A DNA stretch of 64,000 nucleotides from Flammula alnicola (GCA_015499995.1 JADNRV010000130.1:91212-155211); one strand, 5' to 3'. Shown: positions 41,501 to 53,400, numbered from the stretch's first letter. The notes: generated by a model not told the origin, from the sequence alone. Program-made: numbers and translations.

Positions 41501-42509
41501 CGTGACGACCATAATCCACAATGCATGGAGACTGGACTTCAACCTCTCTCTTTCATCCTTCGAGCCCAACGTGCAGGGCACACGCAATCTCGTGGATCTT
41601 GCTCGGTCGAGCGAGCACGCGACATCGCTCAAGTTCCTATTCACATCATCCATCTCATCTGCCTTCTCTTGGGATCAGTCGCAAGGCGCGTATCCTGAAG
41701 AGGTCCTCGAAGACCCGAAGTATGCTGTTGGAAATGGATACGGAGAAAGTAAATACGTGGCTGAGAGGGTCAGTGTCCTGCCTTTTGTTTTTCTAAAAAA
41801 AAAAATTCCGGAACTAAAGTATCTCTTTCGGTAGATCCTCGCTCAGAGTGGCCTGCAGGCAACTTCATTCAGGATCGGCCAGATCTCTGGAGGACACCCC
41901 AACGGTGCTTGGGCCACGTCGGACTGGGTGCCCATTCTCATCAAGTCGAGTCTCCGTATGAATGCCCTGCCAGTTGCCACTGGAGTGAGCTCCTTTCTCT
42001 TCTTGTTTCCATTTACAAGAGTTGTCGGCTAACACACGAACATTAACCCAGGTTACCTCGTGGCTGCCGATGGATGCTGTCTCGCAAACGATCCTTGACG
42101 TCGCCTGGTCAGCCGAATCTCCTGCGGCCCTCAACGTCGTGCACCCCCGGCCTGTTGCGTGGAATTCGATCTTGTCGTCGATCAACGAGGCCATCGTCCA
42201 GGAGGGCGTTTCGTCTGCCAAGTTACAGACGGTTGATTTCGAGGCCTGGGTATCTCAACTGGAAGTGCACGCAGGTAACTCCTCTACTGAGACTCTAAAC
42301 CACATTGTAAGTTGCCGTCTTTTACATTCCGTAGGCCGTGAACAACTTGCTAACTGTGATTTCACTAGCCCGCAATCAAGCTTCTTGACTTCTTCCGCGT
42401 TGCATCCGGAATGGATGCTGCTCTCCAACAACAAGGAAAAGGGGAGGTTGAAACCGGAGGCTGGCTACATTCTCCACCACCAAGGTGCAATCCATCAGTC
42501 AAACTATGA
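38534..42509 (+). CDS. NRPS-like adenylate-forming reductase (A-T-R), copy 2, frameshifted C-terminus
   Basis: Paralogue of the gene at 1-3946. Exons: 38534-38836, 38892-39249, 39311-39615, 39683-39901, 39959-40065, 40125-40214, 40268-40393, 40455-40616, 40674-40835, 40896-41430, 41490-41768, 41835-41984, 42052-42306, 42369-42509. Lengths of exons 2 to 9, 11 and 12 are identical to copy 1. Domains: adenylation (about 1-560; YLHSSGSTGFPKT, VYGATEFG, GRKDDVIVHTSGEK), carrier (LFEQGMDSLSATILRRRI), reductase (LLTGSTGNLGAQLLESLLRD, YGESKYVAER). In the last exon three single bases are missing relative to copy 1 (about 42462, 42516, 42529). The frame shifts and ends at TGA 42507-42509, about 25 residues earlier and with about 16 altered residues; the original stop position is 42581. 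The catalytic domains are intact, so the enzyme may still work. Confidence 0.9.
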
Positions 42510-42581
42510 AGACATTCCTGCAATTGGCCAACACATGCCCAGATGTGGGTCAAGTACTGGAAACGTGTTGGATTCTTTTAA

Positions 42582-43149
42582 ACATCGGCTGCAATTTTTT
42601 TTAAATTTCTTGATATGTAAATCCTGGTATTCATTACGATTTAGAGGATAATAATTGGGAATTTCGGTTAATTCTTTTTACAACAACCTCCTCGTTCAGT
42701 TGTTCTCCAGAAAATTTGACATTTATTTTCATGAGACGATACATACGGTGGGATGCTCAAGGCAGATGAAGAAAGACTACGGTAGATAGAGATGATAAGG
42801 AGTGGTAAAGAGTATAGCAACTAAATTGCTCTGCCTCAAGTAGTATTGAGAGGCGGGTATCCAGAATGACAAAGGAACCAAAACAAAGATACGACAATAA
42901 GTAAAAATGAAAGAAAAAGTCACAGATAATAAGTATTAGGGTAGAACGATAACCACAGTCCATAAAATGTCATGATCATAATAGAAAAGAACCAGACTTT
43001 TCGACTGATTGTATGGTATAAAAGTAAAAGTGGTAAAGTTCCAAGCAGGAAGGAGATGTCAACGAATACATTTACCGTGGACTTATCCTAACGATGTCGT
43101 CTCTATTGCTTCGATTTGCTTGCCAGTGCGGATGAGGAAACCCTCGGTT
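42582..43149. other. Intergenic region without a supported gene
   Basis: AT-rich; contains the 3' ends of the flanking convergent genes. No open frame with protein-like features. Confidence 0.4.
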
Positions 43150-44502
43150 CTATAGGCGGTGGCCAGGCACGGCCCAGAATAGCAGCGTAAGAGCGGTGAC
43201 GAACGCCGTGACCAGGACGCTAACCCAGATGGCGCGTCCCATTAAGAGTTTCTTGACATAGGGCTCGCGGATGGTCAAGGTGCGGAAAGGGGTTGTTTCA
43301 GATTGGCCAAAGAAAACAAGGATGGGGTCGAGTTCGTATTGATGCGACACGAGGAAGAGGATGGCCAGGGAGAATGGAATAAAAAGCTAAAGAAAATAAT
43401 TAACGTGATGAAAATCAAGATATTGATGGAACTTACGAAAAATCTCTTCGACTTCGGATGCACATCGAGGAACACGAGGGAAAATGCGCCGCAAGGCCAA
43501 TCCAGAGGATGATGAGACCGAGCACGAGGCGAACCAAGGCGGATATTGGCGTCAAATTTCCAAAGGCCTTGGAACGGAGGAAACGCGGGAATGCGTCTTG
43601 CTCCATGGCTCTGAAGCAATACTCCTTCTGCGCATGGAATATATCAGGAATTTGAGCCATCAAGGCCAACTCCGCCTGGACTTCGGCTCCTGAGTGCTGC
43701 TGAGAGGGAAACTGTGGATGCGCAGGGCAGGCGGGAGTATATTTCGTGATTCTCGGCGAGTTCACCATGTTGCCGCGGCGAGAGGTAGCGGTAGAAAATG
43801 CGTTCGCGGAGGCGATCAAGTCCAACCTGGTGATGGCAGCGGAGCGAGGGATGACGGTTGGCGCACGGGATGCTCGTCTGAGGTTGAAAAGCGTAGGCGT
43901 GCGGCCAGAGAGGGAGAAGGGTGTCGAAGAACGTGGTGCATTGCCTTCCAATGCATCGACAGGCGATGCGGATGCCACGCGGGTATATTCTGAATGGCCA
44001 GCTGTAGGCGGTCGTGGGCTTGTGGAACGCATGCCTTTCTCCTCGTTGCTCCCTCCGGCGGCGGCCAAATTGCGCTTATCCTGCTCAGTCAACAACTCGC
44101 CGGTGCTCGCAGTACTCCTTTTCGTGCCTGCTCCATCGTGATTAAGGCCAACGACGGTCCCGTAAATAGAGCCTCTCCTTCGAGCATATTCCCAATATTG
44201 CGGCCAGTCGTCTTTGATGGTACGACCGGACTTGCGAACGTCCTTGAAGTACGCTCGGCACAGATTTTCATGCTGCTGAACGTCCAACCAAAAGTCTAGG
44301 ATATCTTCTGCTCCTTCTCGCTGTAAAAATAAGCTAAACGAAATATGAGATTTACGACGAATTTCGAGAAAACATGCACGCACTAAAACATAAAGAGATC
44401 GACGGGGGGCCTTGTTCTCCTGGAGAGAACCTCTGTAAAGGAGGGTAACCTGTTCTTGCGACTGTTTGCCCAGTCATCTTGCTGACGTTTTTCGTCATCC
44501 AT
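43150..44502 (-). CDS. RGS-domain multi-span membrane protein (Rax1-like), one frameshift
   Basis: Exons 44502-44384, 44333-43437, 43386-43150. The N-terminus (PSFTEVLSRRTRPPVDLFMF, then EGAEDILDFWLDVQQHENLC) is an RGS-type fold. A long Ser/Thr/Pro-rich linker follows, then a C-terminal membrane part: LVRLVLGLIILWIGLA, FSLVFLDVHPKSKRFF, FIPFSLAILFLVSHQYE, DPILVFFGQSETTPFRTLTI, and a last helix ending AVPGHRL. This order matches fungal Rax1-like proteins (bud-site and polarity landmarks at the plasma membrane); the assignment rests on layout. Exon 2 changes frame between WIGLA and FSLVFLD near 43485-43505: the total of 1253 nt is one base short of 418 codons. As read, the protein would lose its last three helices. 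Divergent from the NDUFA2 gene with 195 bases between starts. Confidence 0.75.
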
Positions 44503-44697
44503 CGCAGAACAGCGTAGGGGGCTGACTTCGCGTCGTTGCAGTCGTCGGGACGGGAGGCTTGCTCGTCGTTGTCGATGGCAAACAAGCGTGGGTTTGAAAC
44601 GCTTGTTGACATGATTTGGTGGTAACAGCTTACGTAATTCCAACTTCCCGTGAGCCCAGTCTGTCCCGGCCTTGCTCTCTCATTCATCACTTGCATC

Positions 44698-45093
44698 ATG
44701 AGTTTCGCAAAGGTCCTTTCCCCAGCGTTGAGAGAGATTCGTATCCTGTGCTCTCAGACGGGTCCAGCTTCCGCGGGAACAAGGTCAGCGCCAACTATGG
44801 ACTTACGTCGTCGTGGCTCATGAAACTCGACATTCTTGCAGGCAATTCATAGTCTCAAAATACCCAGTAATCAAGAAACATAACCCAGACCTCCCTGTTC
44901 TGATTAGAGAAGCAACTGGAACACCTGCAAGGGTGTTTGCGAGATTCGGTGAGCACTCATGACCATTCAAATTTTGTGCAATCTTAATTATTCGTGTTTT
45001 CGTCCAGAACGCGGGGTGGAGAAACACGTTGAACTAGACAACCTGTCGCCTGCTGAGGTGGAGAAACACGTCGAACAACTGCTGAGCTCATAG
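44698..45093 (+). CDS. NADH:ubiquinone oxidoreductase subunit NDUFA2/B8 (complex I)
   Basis: Exons 44698-44783, 44842-44948, 45008-45093; 279 nt, 92 residues, the usual size. The spliced product has the CI-B8/thioredoxin-like pattern: LREIRILCSQTGPASAGTRQ, FIVSKYPVIKKHNPDLPVLI, REATGTPARVFARFERGVEK, then a C-terminal helix (LSPAEVEKHVEQLL). Accessory subunit of the matrix arm of mitochondrial complex I. An internal 12-13 residue echo (GVEKHVELDN and AEVEKHVEQL) arises from a near-perfect DNA repeat GTGGAGAAACACGT at about 45016 and 45058. Confidence 0.94.
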
Positions 45094-45361
45094 CGACATC
45101 GATGAATCTACCACTGTATCCTCCATAAGACGTTATTAATGCCTGCCATTTTTCAAGTTCGATCAAAAGGGTCATCACGTAGACCTGGAAAGGCGCGAGA
45201 GCTCAACAACGTGCATTTTGGCGAGTTTATTATTTTCAAACGTCCACGACAACTCGGTATACTCGCTTGTCTGCATAACGGGATTTCAACAGTGCATGAG
45301 CATGTATGATATATTAATCTATTACAGTATCGTAAACTTGTTCTGGCCTCAGTCGTGCTCA

Positions 45362-46878
45362 TCACGACTTGCTCATACCAGACATTAGGGTGCTGGCGGG
45401 GTGGCGGGGTCCGGTTTCCAGAACTTTCAGCAGCCTCCAGAGGTCCATGATCAGGTCGTTCGTGAGTCGTCGCCTGTTCTTCAATGTCATATCGACCGTC
45501 ACTGACGATTGTGTCCACACAACTTCTTGAGGCGTTCCGCCTTGCATCATGCTGACGGTTCCCTGCACGTCTTTCGTGGATTGGCCAAGTGCGACCTGGA
45601 CAATGATAAGGATTGGCACGATACACTGCAAGCTAACGGTCAGCATTTTTGCATTGTAAATTCAGAAACCACTCGAACAACGACGCGAATTGCAATGGTT
45701 GCTGCCATCAGCTTCAGAACCCGAATCAGCGAGATGGACGGTTTGAGCAAATCGTATGCACTCACAATCAGATTCGTTCGGGACAGGCTCAATACCAGCA
45801 GAGTAGACGCGGTATATATCACTCCAGATTCCACCCTAATCAAGGTAAGTAATGCGAGTAATTTTCAGTCTTCCGAGTACTTACAGAATGCCAACAGCGA
45901 AGTGATAGTGTGAAACCATTTTAGAACCCATTATTAATCTCACTTCTCTCGCAATCCACAATATTCTCCCAGCTGCACTCGTCAGTCAAATTTTCTGGCC
46001 ACTTCGAAGAAAACAGAACAAACCAGTCAAGATAGTAACAACGATATTCAGAACCAAGACAATCAAGATGTAGACCGCGATGAATTTCTTCAATGATGGT
46101 GACGTCGTTCCCTCACCTATGACGCCAAAAACTGTAGGGCCGAAATAAATCTACTGGTTCTCAGAGACGAAAGGAGAGACGTACCTGTTCCGACAATTAC
46201 GAGCAAACCCGCGGTATACAGGATAATCTTTTTGTTTCCCCAAACTACATAACAGCGGATTACCTGTCGGAACGATCAAATCAGGACATGGGGCGAGAGG
46301 ATCTCGCCAGTGCAGCAAAAAAGGCACACACCAGCAAGCAATCTGCTAATGTACTGAACGTGGGCGGGTCCTTTAATCCTGTATCTGAAGCGACGCGGAA
46401 GAGGCACTGACTTGTTAATTAGAAATATAATAAATTTGGGGTATATTGCCGTCAGCAGTTTGCTGCTATCTCCTGAATATAAAATTTGGGTGTGTTGCAG
46501 GATGATATTCCAGGTAATGGCGAGGTCTGCTGTCGCAAGCATGAACATAATGACCACAGCAACCAGCATTATCATTCGCAACCTTCGCTTCTGCTGAAGC
46601 AAAACTCGAACACAAAGGAAGAAGATAATCGTGTGCATTCCTATTCGTTTCGTAAGCACGATATCTTCAACTTTATTCATTTTTGATGAAGCGTACCGTA
46701 GAGGAGAGATTCGACCTGGAAGTGTGTGTCGGTCAGTTATCAGCATCTCACTGGGCAAAGGTCTTTGAATTGTTCAAGGGCTCACCACAATGGCCAGCAA
46801 CAACGGCGGAAGGAATTTCTCTGACAGAGGGAATGACTCCCCATGGGCTCGCAAAACGAAGGGCGGGTCGTGGTTGAG
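45362..46878 (-). CDS. Multi-span membrane protein (agaricomycete family), gene A
   Basis: Exons: ?-46786, 46715-46697 (19 nt), 46640-46412, 46345-46330 (16 nt), 46263-46185, 46131-46024, 45972-45885, 45835-45721, 45625-45362; all internal phases agree. Hydrophobic blocks: EKFLPPLLLAIVVESLLYG, MHTIIFFLCVRVLL, LVAVVIMFMLATADLAITW, VIRCYVVWGNKKIILYTAGL, FIAVYILIVLVLNIVVTILT, VESGVIYTASTLLVLS, IVPILIIVQVALGQSTKD, then a hydrophilic tail. This seven-helix pattern with CYVVWG and VESG(V)IY is a very common, expanded agaricomycete family of unknown function. The first exon has no in-frame ATG: the ATG at 46844 (ATGGGGAGTCA) would be in frame if the G-run had one more G. Confidence 0.7.
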
Positions 46879-47902
46879 TCATAAAGAGACGCCTCGTGTG
46901 GGCGCTGACCGTCGAACGTCAACGACCGGACCGTTGCGCAAACGTTGCGTGTTGACCCTGGTGAGTGAGTGGGGTACCCAAGTCGTATCAAGTAGCAAAA
47001 AAGTCCTCAATGGCACGGTGGGCTCTTTAAGCTTTAACATTCGTCACTCACGATAGAGGAGAGTTAGCCGACTCCTTCCCACATCGGCGTCTGCTTGGGC
47101 TATTATAATAAGAGGCTGATCTGATGTCACAGAAACTCGCGGGCACAGCCAATGAACATTCTCTTGAACAGTTTCTGACAGATATCTCACAATCCAACAT
47201 GCCTGATGCCAGTAAATTTAACCAAAAGCGTTCTTGGGATCTTCATTTATCCGTTGTGGTTAGCCTTCGATTCACATTCATTCGATCTTTTCTCACGTGT
47301 TGAAGGAGGAGTTACAATAAGTAGCTTGCGATAGGAGAGTCTGATATGGGAGGACACTAGTACTTGGTTATTCGGCGCATATGATAGAGGTGCAATGCAT
47401 GCTGAGCTTGAATGCTATCAATCCTCTTCGTCCTTGGCAGGGGTTGGGGATCCCCTCCGCGCTAAATAGTATAAACTAATCATGACCGTTGCGTCGGGAC
47501 ATATCATACTTTCTGACCCAAGCGCCTTGCTCCTCTCGGAATAATGCCATCAGCCGTCATATATCATAGCTATCCCTGTCTGCTTGCTGAATGCATGAGC
47601 AGCTGGAATCAATTGTTGAGCTTAACCCCCTGCTTTTTGGTCTTCTTCGATGGTCGAAACTTGGATCGGCGAATACTTAGTAGGTGCAAACAACGTGATA
47701 TCTCGCACAAGAAGTATACAATTCCTTCGTAGAGGTATTGGAAATACAAAAATTAAGTGGACCAGCTGCCTGGAAAATCAGTCATAAGGAGTATAATGAA
47801 AGCAATTTATTTAAGGCGGGTATGTTCTGCCATTGTGCGACTCCGAACTCCGAACTGGGACCACTATGAGAACTTGGGCGTCTATTTTCAAAGTGACGGC
47901 TT
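46879..47902. other. Intergenic region without a supported gene
   Basis: Between the two related membrane-protein genes. Only short open frames without family features. Confidence 0.4.
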
Positions 47903-49398
47903 TCATTTAGAAAGGTTGATAGCGTCAAAATCTCGAGAAGGATTCGCTGCTTCTTCATCAGAAGGACGTGGTCGTAAAATAGGTCCTCTATTTTCGTCTC
48001 CGTCGTGCATGGAGCTTATGATGGTGTCGAGGACGACGGAAGTCGTTCGGGCTTCCGTTTCTGACATTGTAGCAGGGTTTCCGATATCTCTTGTGATGCG
48101 ACCCAAACCGCTTGCACGATCAATAGAGTTGGCATAATGGCCTAGGAATGTCTTTCTCAATTGAAGGCGCTACGATAAAAGGTGAGACCCTTAACTCACC
48201 ACCATCCTCATGCAAATTGTTATCACGACCATCTGAGAAAAGGTGATTAGCGACGACACCCTGCAAATTAAGTTGTTGTCTAGAAAGGAAGAACTGACCC
48301 TGTATAGGTTTGAAAAGGGGAAGAGGATGTAAGTCAAGATGCAGGCCGAGTACACAAAACTCGATTCTACTCTAAAAAAAATAAAAGAATAGCTTAGAAC
48401 AGAGGAATGCCGATTGACATTCTGTTCACTTACAAAATAGCGACAGTTGTGTGATAGCTATTGAATTGCCGCTGTCCAACGATACGTCTAGCTATTCTAG
48501 AAACCCAGAATATTCGCCCAACTGACAACAAAACTTTAGAATTCATGAGCATTTGAAAAGACAAGAAACTTGCCTGTAATGACTGTCAACAAAATGTTGA
48601 TGCCAAGATCGACCAAACGTATAGCGGAATGAATGGGGAGGCTTGCGTGGGCGATAGCAATGTCGTTCCAATTCCCAAAAATCCCCAGACTGTCTTTCCT
48701 AAGCGTTTTAGAAGTGGATCTTAAACAGTAAGGTTATCTGACCTGAATCGGCTAGAACTAGGAGAGATGCTCCTGCCAGTATGTATTTAGAACGACCCCA
48801 CACCATATAGCAACGATAGAGCTTCCAGGGTCTCAGTGCTCGCATAATTTAATAATGAAATAACTCACCAAAATAAGGTCGGCAACGAAGCTAAGAAAAT
48901 AGGAGATCCTGAGTCTGACGCATGCCAGGGAGTTCACTCACTTGTTGGCGACAAAGATGGTATCTTTGGCGTGAATGTATTTTAGTCCCAACTCAAGCTC
49001 CTTCGGATCGTTTATCTTGGGCAACTCTTTCGTCATTATACGGAAGGTTAAGGCGATGTCTGCGGTGGATAAGGCGAACATGATGACCGCAGACACGAAG
49101 ATGAACCACTGTGTTGAACGTCTGTTCTGAATGAGAATATATACACATATGAGAAATAGGATGAGATGGATTCCTGAGCACAGATCAGTTACTATCGAGC
49201 AGCATAAGCGACAGAGAATGGCATGAATACCGTAGAAGAGGGTTTCAGCCTTCGAAGAGCCAAATCAGCCTGTGTAGCAACTGCTGAGCCATGAGGTACA
49301 CACACCATAGCGGCTGCAACAAGGGCGACAACGAATGACAGGGCGGTCAGGAGAACGTGGCCCAGATAGTCAGCCAAAGGATTGTCTGTCGTCGACAT
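47903..49398 (-). pseudogene. Multi-span membrane protein, gene B: paralogue of gene A with several one-base frameshifts
   Basis: Exons parallel gene A: 49398-49306, 49249-49231 (19 nt), 49173-48942, 48890-48869 (22 nt), 48821-48743 (79 nt, as in A), then further exons down to 47903. Protein blocks: MSTTDNPLADYLGHVLLTAL, IHLILFLICVYILIQNRRST, VIMFALSTADIALTF, LYRCYMVWGRSKYILAGASL, VESSFVYSACILTYILFPFS, then QMVVITICMRMV and a Ser/Thr-rich tail (GNPATMSETEARTTSVVLD). The frame breaks at least three times, each repairable by one added base: near 48612 (between YVWSI and GINILLTVIT), near 48245-48300, and near 48113 (between MPTLLIV and ASGLGRITRD). One intron here also seems to use a GC donor (ACAG/GCAAGT, about 48577). 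Either a decayed gene or a consequence of under-called bases. Confidence 0.65.
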
Positions 49399-49439
49399 AG
49401 CGCAAGAAAAGATGCGGAGGCCAGCTCGAGTACTCACGC

Positions 49440-50117
49440 TGACAGGCGACGAAGGAAACTAGGACAAAGGGTTCGGAGCTCATCCGTTTTAGTATGCATT
49501 CCTTCCAGGGGTCCCTTCCGTGATGATCATGAGCCTGACAAGATTGTCACAATTGGCGCTACCGAACAGACACGGCGAGAACGAAATCCGCAGACAAGAA
49601 AAAGTCACCAGATCGTTAGAAATAGCACGCCATCAATGTCGAAGAAGAGAATGACGAAGATCATGGAACGATACCAGCAGTGTTTACAGTGAAAACTAGC
49701 GATTCCTGACTGAAAAAAGAGATCAAGAACTGCGACTCACGAACATGTTCCCGTACGTACCCTGAGGGAAAGTGTCCAATGGAACTGCTTAACTAAGTAT
49801 AACTTCGATAGTTATCTAGCCGAGCTTGCCCCACTGAACCCCGGGTCCAAAAACCCGAGTTCGAAAACGTAGCTGTCATGCGGCATACTACCATACGCCT
49901 GCAAGAATAAGTCAGTAGGCACAAAATGATGACGGTCGGCACTGACCGCTTGGTTCGACGTGAAGAGGATATGGAGGGAATACATTTTTTTGGCGCATCT
50001 TCGCCACAACTCAAGTAACCTCATGGGCATGAGAGCCCAGAAGGTCAGGTTCCTGTAATCGTGGAATCAGACATACATTCAGCCCAATAGAAAGTCATAC
50101 ATAAGTAACATACTACC
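49440..50117 (-). other. Possible gene remnant next to the TIR element
   Basis: Minus-strand open pieces at 50030-49812 (LELWRRCAKKMYSLHILFTS) and about 49690-49610 (MIFVILFFDIDGVLFLTIW, hydrophobic) look like exon debris, perhaps of a third membrane-protein copy cut by the element at 50118. No start, splice chain or family could be established. Confidence 0.3.
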
Positions 50118-52286
50118 CTCATCAGGAAAACTACATGTTCACTTACGTGACTTACATCACTTTGACAAGTGACCAAGTGGTGTAAGTGAGTTCAAGTGCC
50201 TAAGGTACGTTCACTTGGGTAAGGAGGTCCTTGTCTTAGCCAAGTGAATCCTCTTACACAAGTGAACTCAAGTGAGTTCAAGTGAGCAAGTCGTAAGACA
50301 TCCAAGTGAATAAGAGACATTCAGATTCATCATACAATTAGGAATGGGTTCAAATAATATTTCTATTGCACGACTATTACATGGATTTACAGGAAGTACT
50401 ACGTTTACTGAAATACTCATCTACTGAAATGCTCTCAGATCTACTCATGCCAGATTGCTCTGCTGCCCATAGGAACAGGGGGATGCAGAGCAAAGACAAC
50501 GCTGCACGAACAGCCGCGAGACACAACGGAATAACAAGAACGGAGGTTGCTTAAGACGACTACTGACCGGGGATGTTGCTGATTGGTTTCTGGTAGGATG
50601 GACAATTGTTAGAGGATGAAACAGAGGAAAAGGGGCCGGCGTACTTACGAGCAAACGATCGAGACGACAATGGGTGCCGAAGGGGAATGAACGTCAGTCA
50701 GCGCCAAAGATGTCTGACATAGTCCTAATTTTCTGTGATTTCTGAAAGAGCAGTAGATCAGCACCACGCTGAATGACTAACATACTTCTATTTACCTCTA
50801 TAAGAGTCAGGCTTCCCAATACATCTAAGCAGCACAGATTGGTAGTCGCTGAAAGAAGACATTAGTACATTGAAGGACGCGAGAAATCCAAACGTGGAGA
50901 GGAATATTGGGATGTAGATGCGAGGAAAGGTTTACGCACATCGAAGTCACGGACGTTATCCTAGACTAATAATCTCGCACGCTCACACTTGATCACATAG
51001 CTACGGGCTTCGCACGCCGAAGAACTGAATGACGCCAGTGTCTGTGCGCTGGTACGTGCCGCTGTATGCTATGTGTCGAACGTGTTTGCCGAGTCACCTT
51101 CGGCAAGCACCATGTTGTCAACGAGGACGGGAGGCCTGAGGAGCGACACAGGTAAGCAATCCTGATCTCATTTTCGTGTTGAAAACAGGGACTTACCGTG
51201 GTCTGCGCGTCCATCCCGCCATCTCTGTAGCCCTTAAGCACATGCGACACGGGTCATGCCTAACGTTCGAATGGCTGGCGGATTGCGGAGGGAGTGGCGA
51301 AAGACATTGCGAGCTGGTAAAGGCGGAAAAAGATGAGTAGTGGAGCCGTCGTATTCATTCTGGGACACTTACCTGGCAAAGTAGACACTAGCTGCCTCGC
51401 ACGCTCTTTTCCCCCACCCTGACACCCACTATCATCCTTGGAATTCACGATTCTTAGAGAGATTAGGCAGCCTTAGCCACTGAGGCGAGGGTTGACGATC
51501 AACGTGCTGGACATTAAGTTGTCCTGCTATCAAACAGTCAGTAAGCATCCCATAACTCGACCGCATGCTGAAACGAGAACGTACCGTCCATGTATAAAAC
51601 ATATATTTTCAGCGAATCTGACGCGTATGACGTGCTGCAACGAGGCCTGGCGAGCATACAGCGTGCAAATAACGTCCAACGGATGTGATATTCTGGCAGA
51701 AGAGGTAGATTAGACTCTATTGGTAAAGGATCATAGTGCTATGCTCACCTTGTCCATTTCAGCAATAATCGGAATGAGGAACCTCGCGTCTAGGTCACGT
51801 TCGTTGATAAGAGCCTTCGAGAGCCTTCGCTAGAGCGACAAGCTTCGAACTTGGCCGGCCATGTTCAGTCGAGTGCTTGTTTACTTAAGATCTAATTACA
51901 TACCTATTCTGTGCTCTCGTCTTGCTGACATCGAGGAAGTACGGATCCGTAGAGTGTCAAGAACAGCAGGTAAGAGGTGGTTGTGGTTTGAGAGCAAGCG
52001 ATATCAAGGAATCTTTATCTGATGGAAAAATTCACGGTCATGTGCATCGGAGTTCAAATGAACTTAGCGTCCAAAAGTCTCAAATCGCTGAGAGAAAGTT
52101 CACTTGAAGCCTGAAGGTACTGTCCGCACATATCACTTACGCACTTGAACCATAGTTTGAACCAAAATTATTTCCCAAATCATGTTGTGGCTGTGTGTCC
52201 AAGTGCCAAAGTGATCCAAGTCGCGTTCCAAGTGATTTCAAGCTGCGTAAGTTGGGTAAGTGATGTGTAGTTTTGCTGATGCTTCG
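50118..52286. mobile_element. Non-autonomous DNA element with terminal inverted repeats and CAAGTGA subterminal motifs (about 2.2 kb)
   Basis: The left end reads CATCAGGAAAACTACATG and the reverse complement of the right end (52286 down) reads CATCAGCAAAACTACACA. Both continue into TCACTTAC and ACTTAC. Within about 180 bases of each end the motif CAAGTGA/TCACTTG occurs many times in both orientations (for example 50140-50310 and 52095-52265). The inside has no transposase-like frame, only short frames (for example RLFVQRCLCSASPC near 50500 on minus). This architecture is that of a non-autonomous cut-and-paste transposon. The target-site duplication is unclear (2-3 bases at most). Confidence 0.65.
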
Positions 52287-52765
52287 AGTTGCATAGAAAA
52301 CTATTTAGTTTTTTCTTGTTCCTCGCCGTGCATGAACCATAAACTCGGATCATTTTCTAAATAGCCTTTTGAAAAATCCCACTGGCAGACAAGTTGCAGT
52401 CAAAACAAAGTCAAAAGAGAGACTAATCACGACGGAAATCAGAAAGAATGTTCGAATTTTCTGTGGTTTGCCACTTACAGTTAGTTTGGTGGGATAGCGA
52501 CCGTGACACTGTTTATGTTGGTGTGAACGTCATTGAGACAATACGTCCGAGTCCGACCTGTTCGATGTTGAGAAATGGTTCAAGGGCGTGTCAAGGGCGT
52601 GACAAGGGTAAGGTTCAAGTCTGTTCAAGTTGTGTCACCTACATGACTTCTATCCGCTTCCTAGAGTCAGTCCAGGACTTGTCAACAAGATTCTCATATT
52701 CCATGAGTATACAGGCGTACAGGTCGATTCCAGGCTTAAAGCAATATAATATTCACTGCGTTTGT

Positions 52766-53018
52766 GGCAAAATATAGAGGCCTTCTATTTAGCTATCTAT
52801 AAGCCATGTATCGAGAGAAATAGAGGCCTACTATTTTTGAAATAAGTGACCCTCTATTTTGCCGTTTATTGGTAGAAATGTGGGGCCTAAATAGTGGCCT
52901 CTATAAATCAATCATAGGACTTATAGAGGCCCACCATATATCACCAATGAAGGCCTGTATATATTCTATGCCGTAGCAATAGTGGGCACCATTGGGCCAC
53001 TATTTATTACATTACAAT
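52766..53018. repeat. MITE-like short element rich in TAGAGGCC motifs
   Basis: About 250 AT-rich bases with imperfect inverted ends (AATATAGAGGCC on the left, GGCCACTATTTATT on the right) and internal copies of TAGAGGCC/GGCCTCTAT. No coding potential. Confidence 0.45.
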
Positions 53019-53179
53019 TTAGAAAACCACACAGATCCTCGATATATGGAATGAGATCACATTGAACATTGATAACTACATATATTAATGTACAACATAA
53101 TGCTTCGTTAACAGGACGTTCAGTAGAATTTCCCACTACCCATGTGACACCTTGTGTGACTAAGGTGCCATCACTGATG

Positions 53180-53400
53180 GCATAGCCTCACGAGCTCGTG
53201 GTGGCTATTTTTACCCATTAACAATGGACGAGCTCGTGTTAATTAAGGAATGGGCAAGCTTGAGGTAGATCAATGGATGAGCCCGCCATCAGGGCCAATG
53301 GCGGAGCTGTTTGCCCTTGGATGCATGGACGAGCTCTTGTTCCATTGATGGACGAGCTCGTCAAATTGGTGTTTTTGGGCTGGGGGGGGGGGGGGGAGGA
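53180..53400. repeat. ACGAGCTCGT palindrome cluster and G-tract
   Basis: The palindrome ACGAGCTCGT or near copies (GGACGAGCTC) occur four times between 53190 and 53362, followed by a run of about 15 G from 53382 that leads into the minisatellite region. Confidence 0.6.

Noticed and set aside
45100..49400. Pheromone-receptor (STE3) identity for the seven-helix-like proteins
   Set aside because: Helix sequences (CYxVWG, VESGxIY) match the agaricomycete multi-span family rather than STE3 receptors; no pheromone-like CaaX gene is seen nearby.
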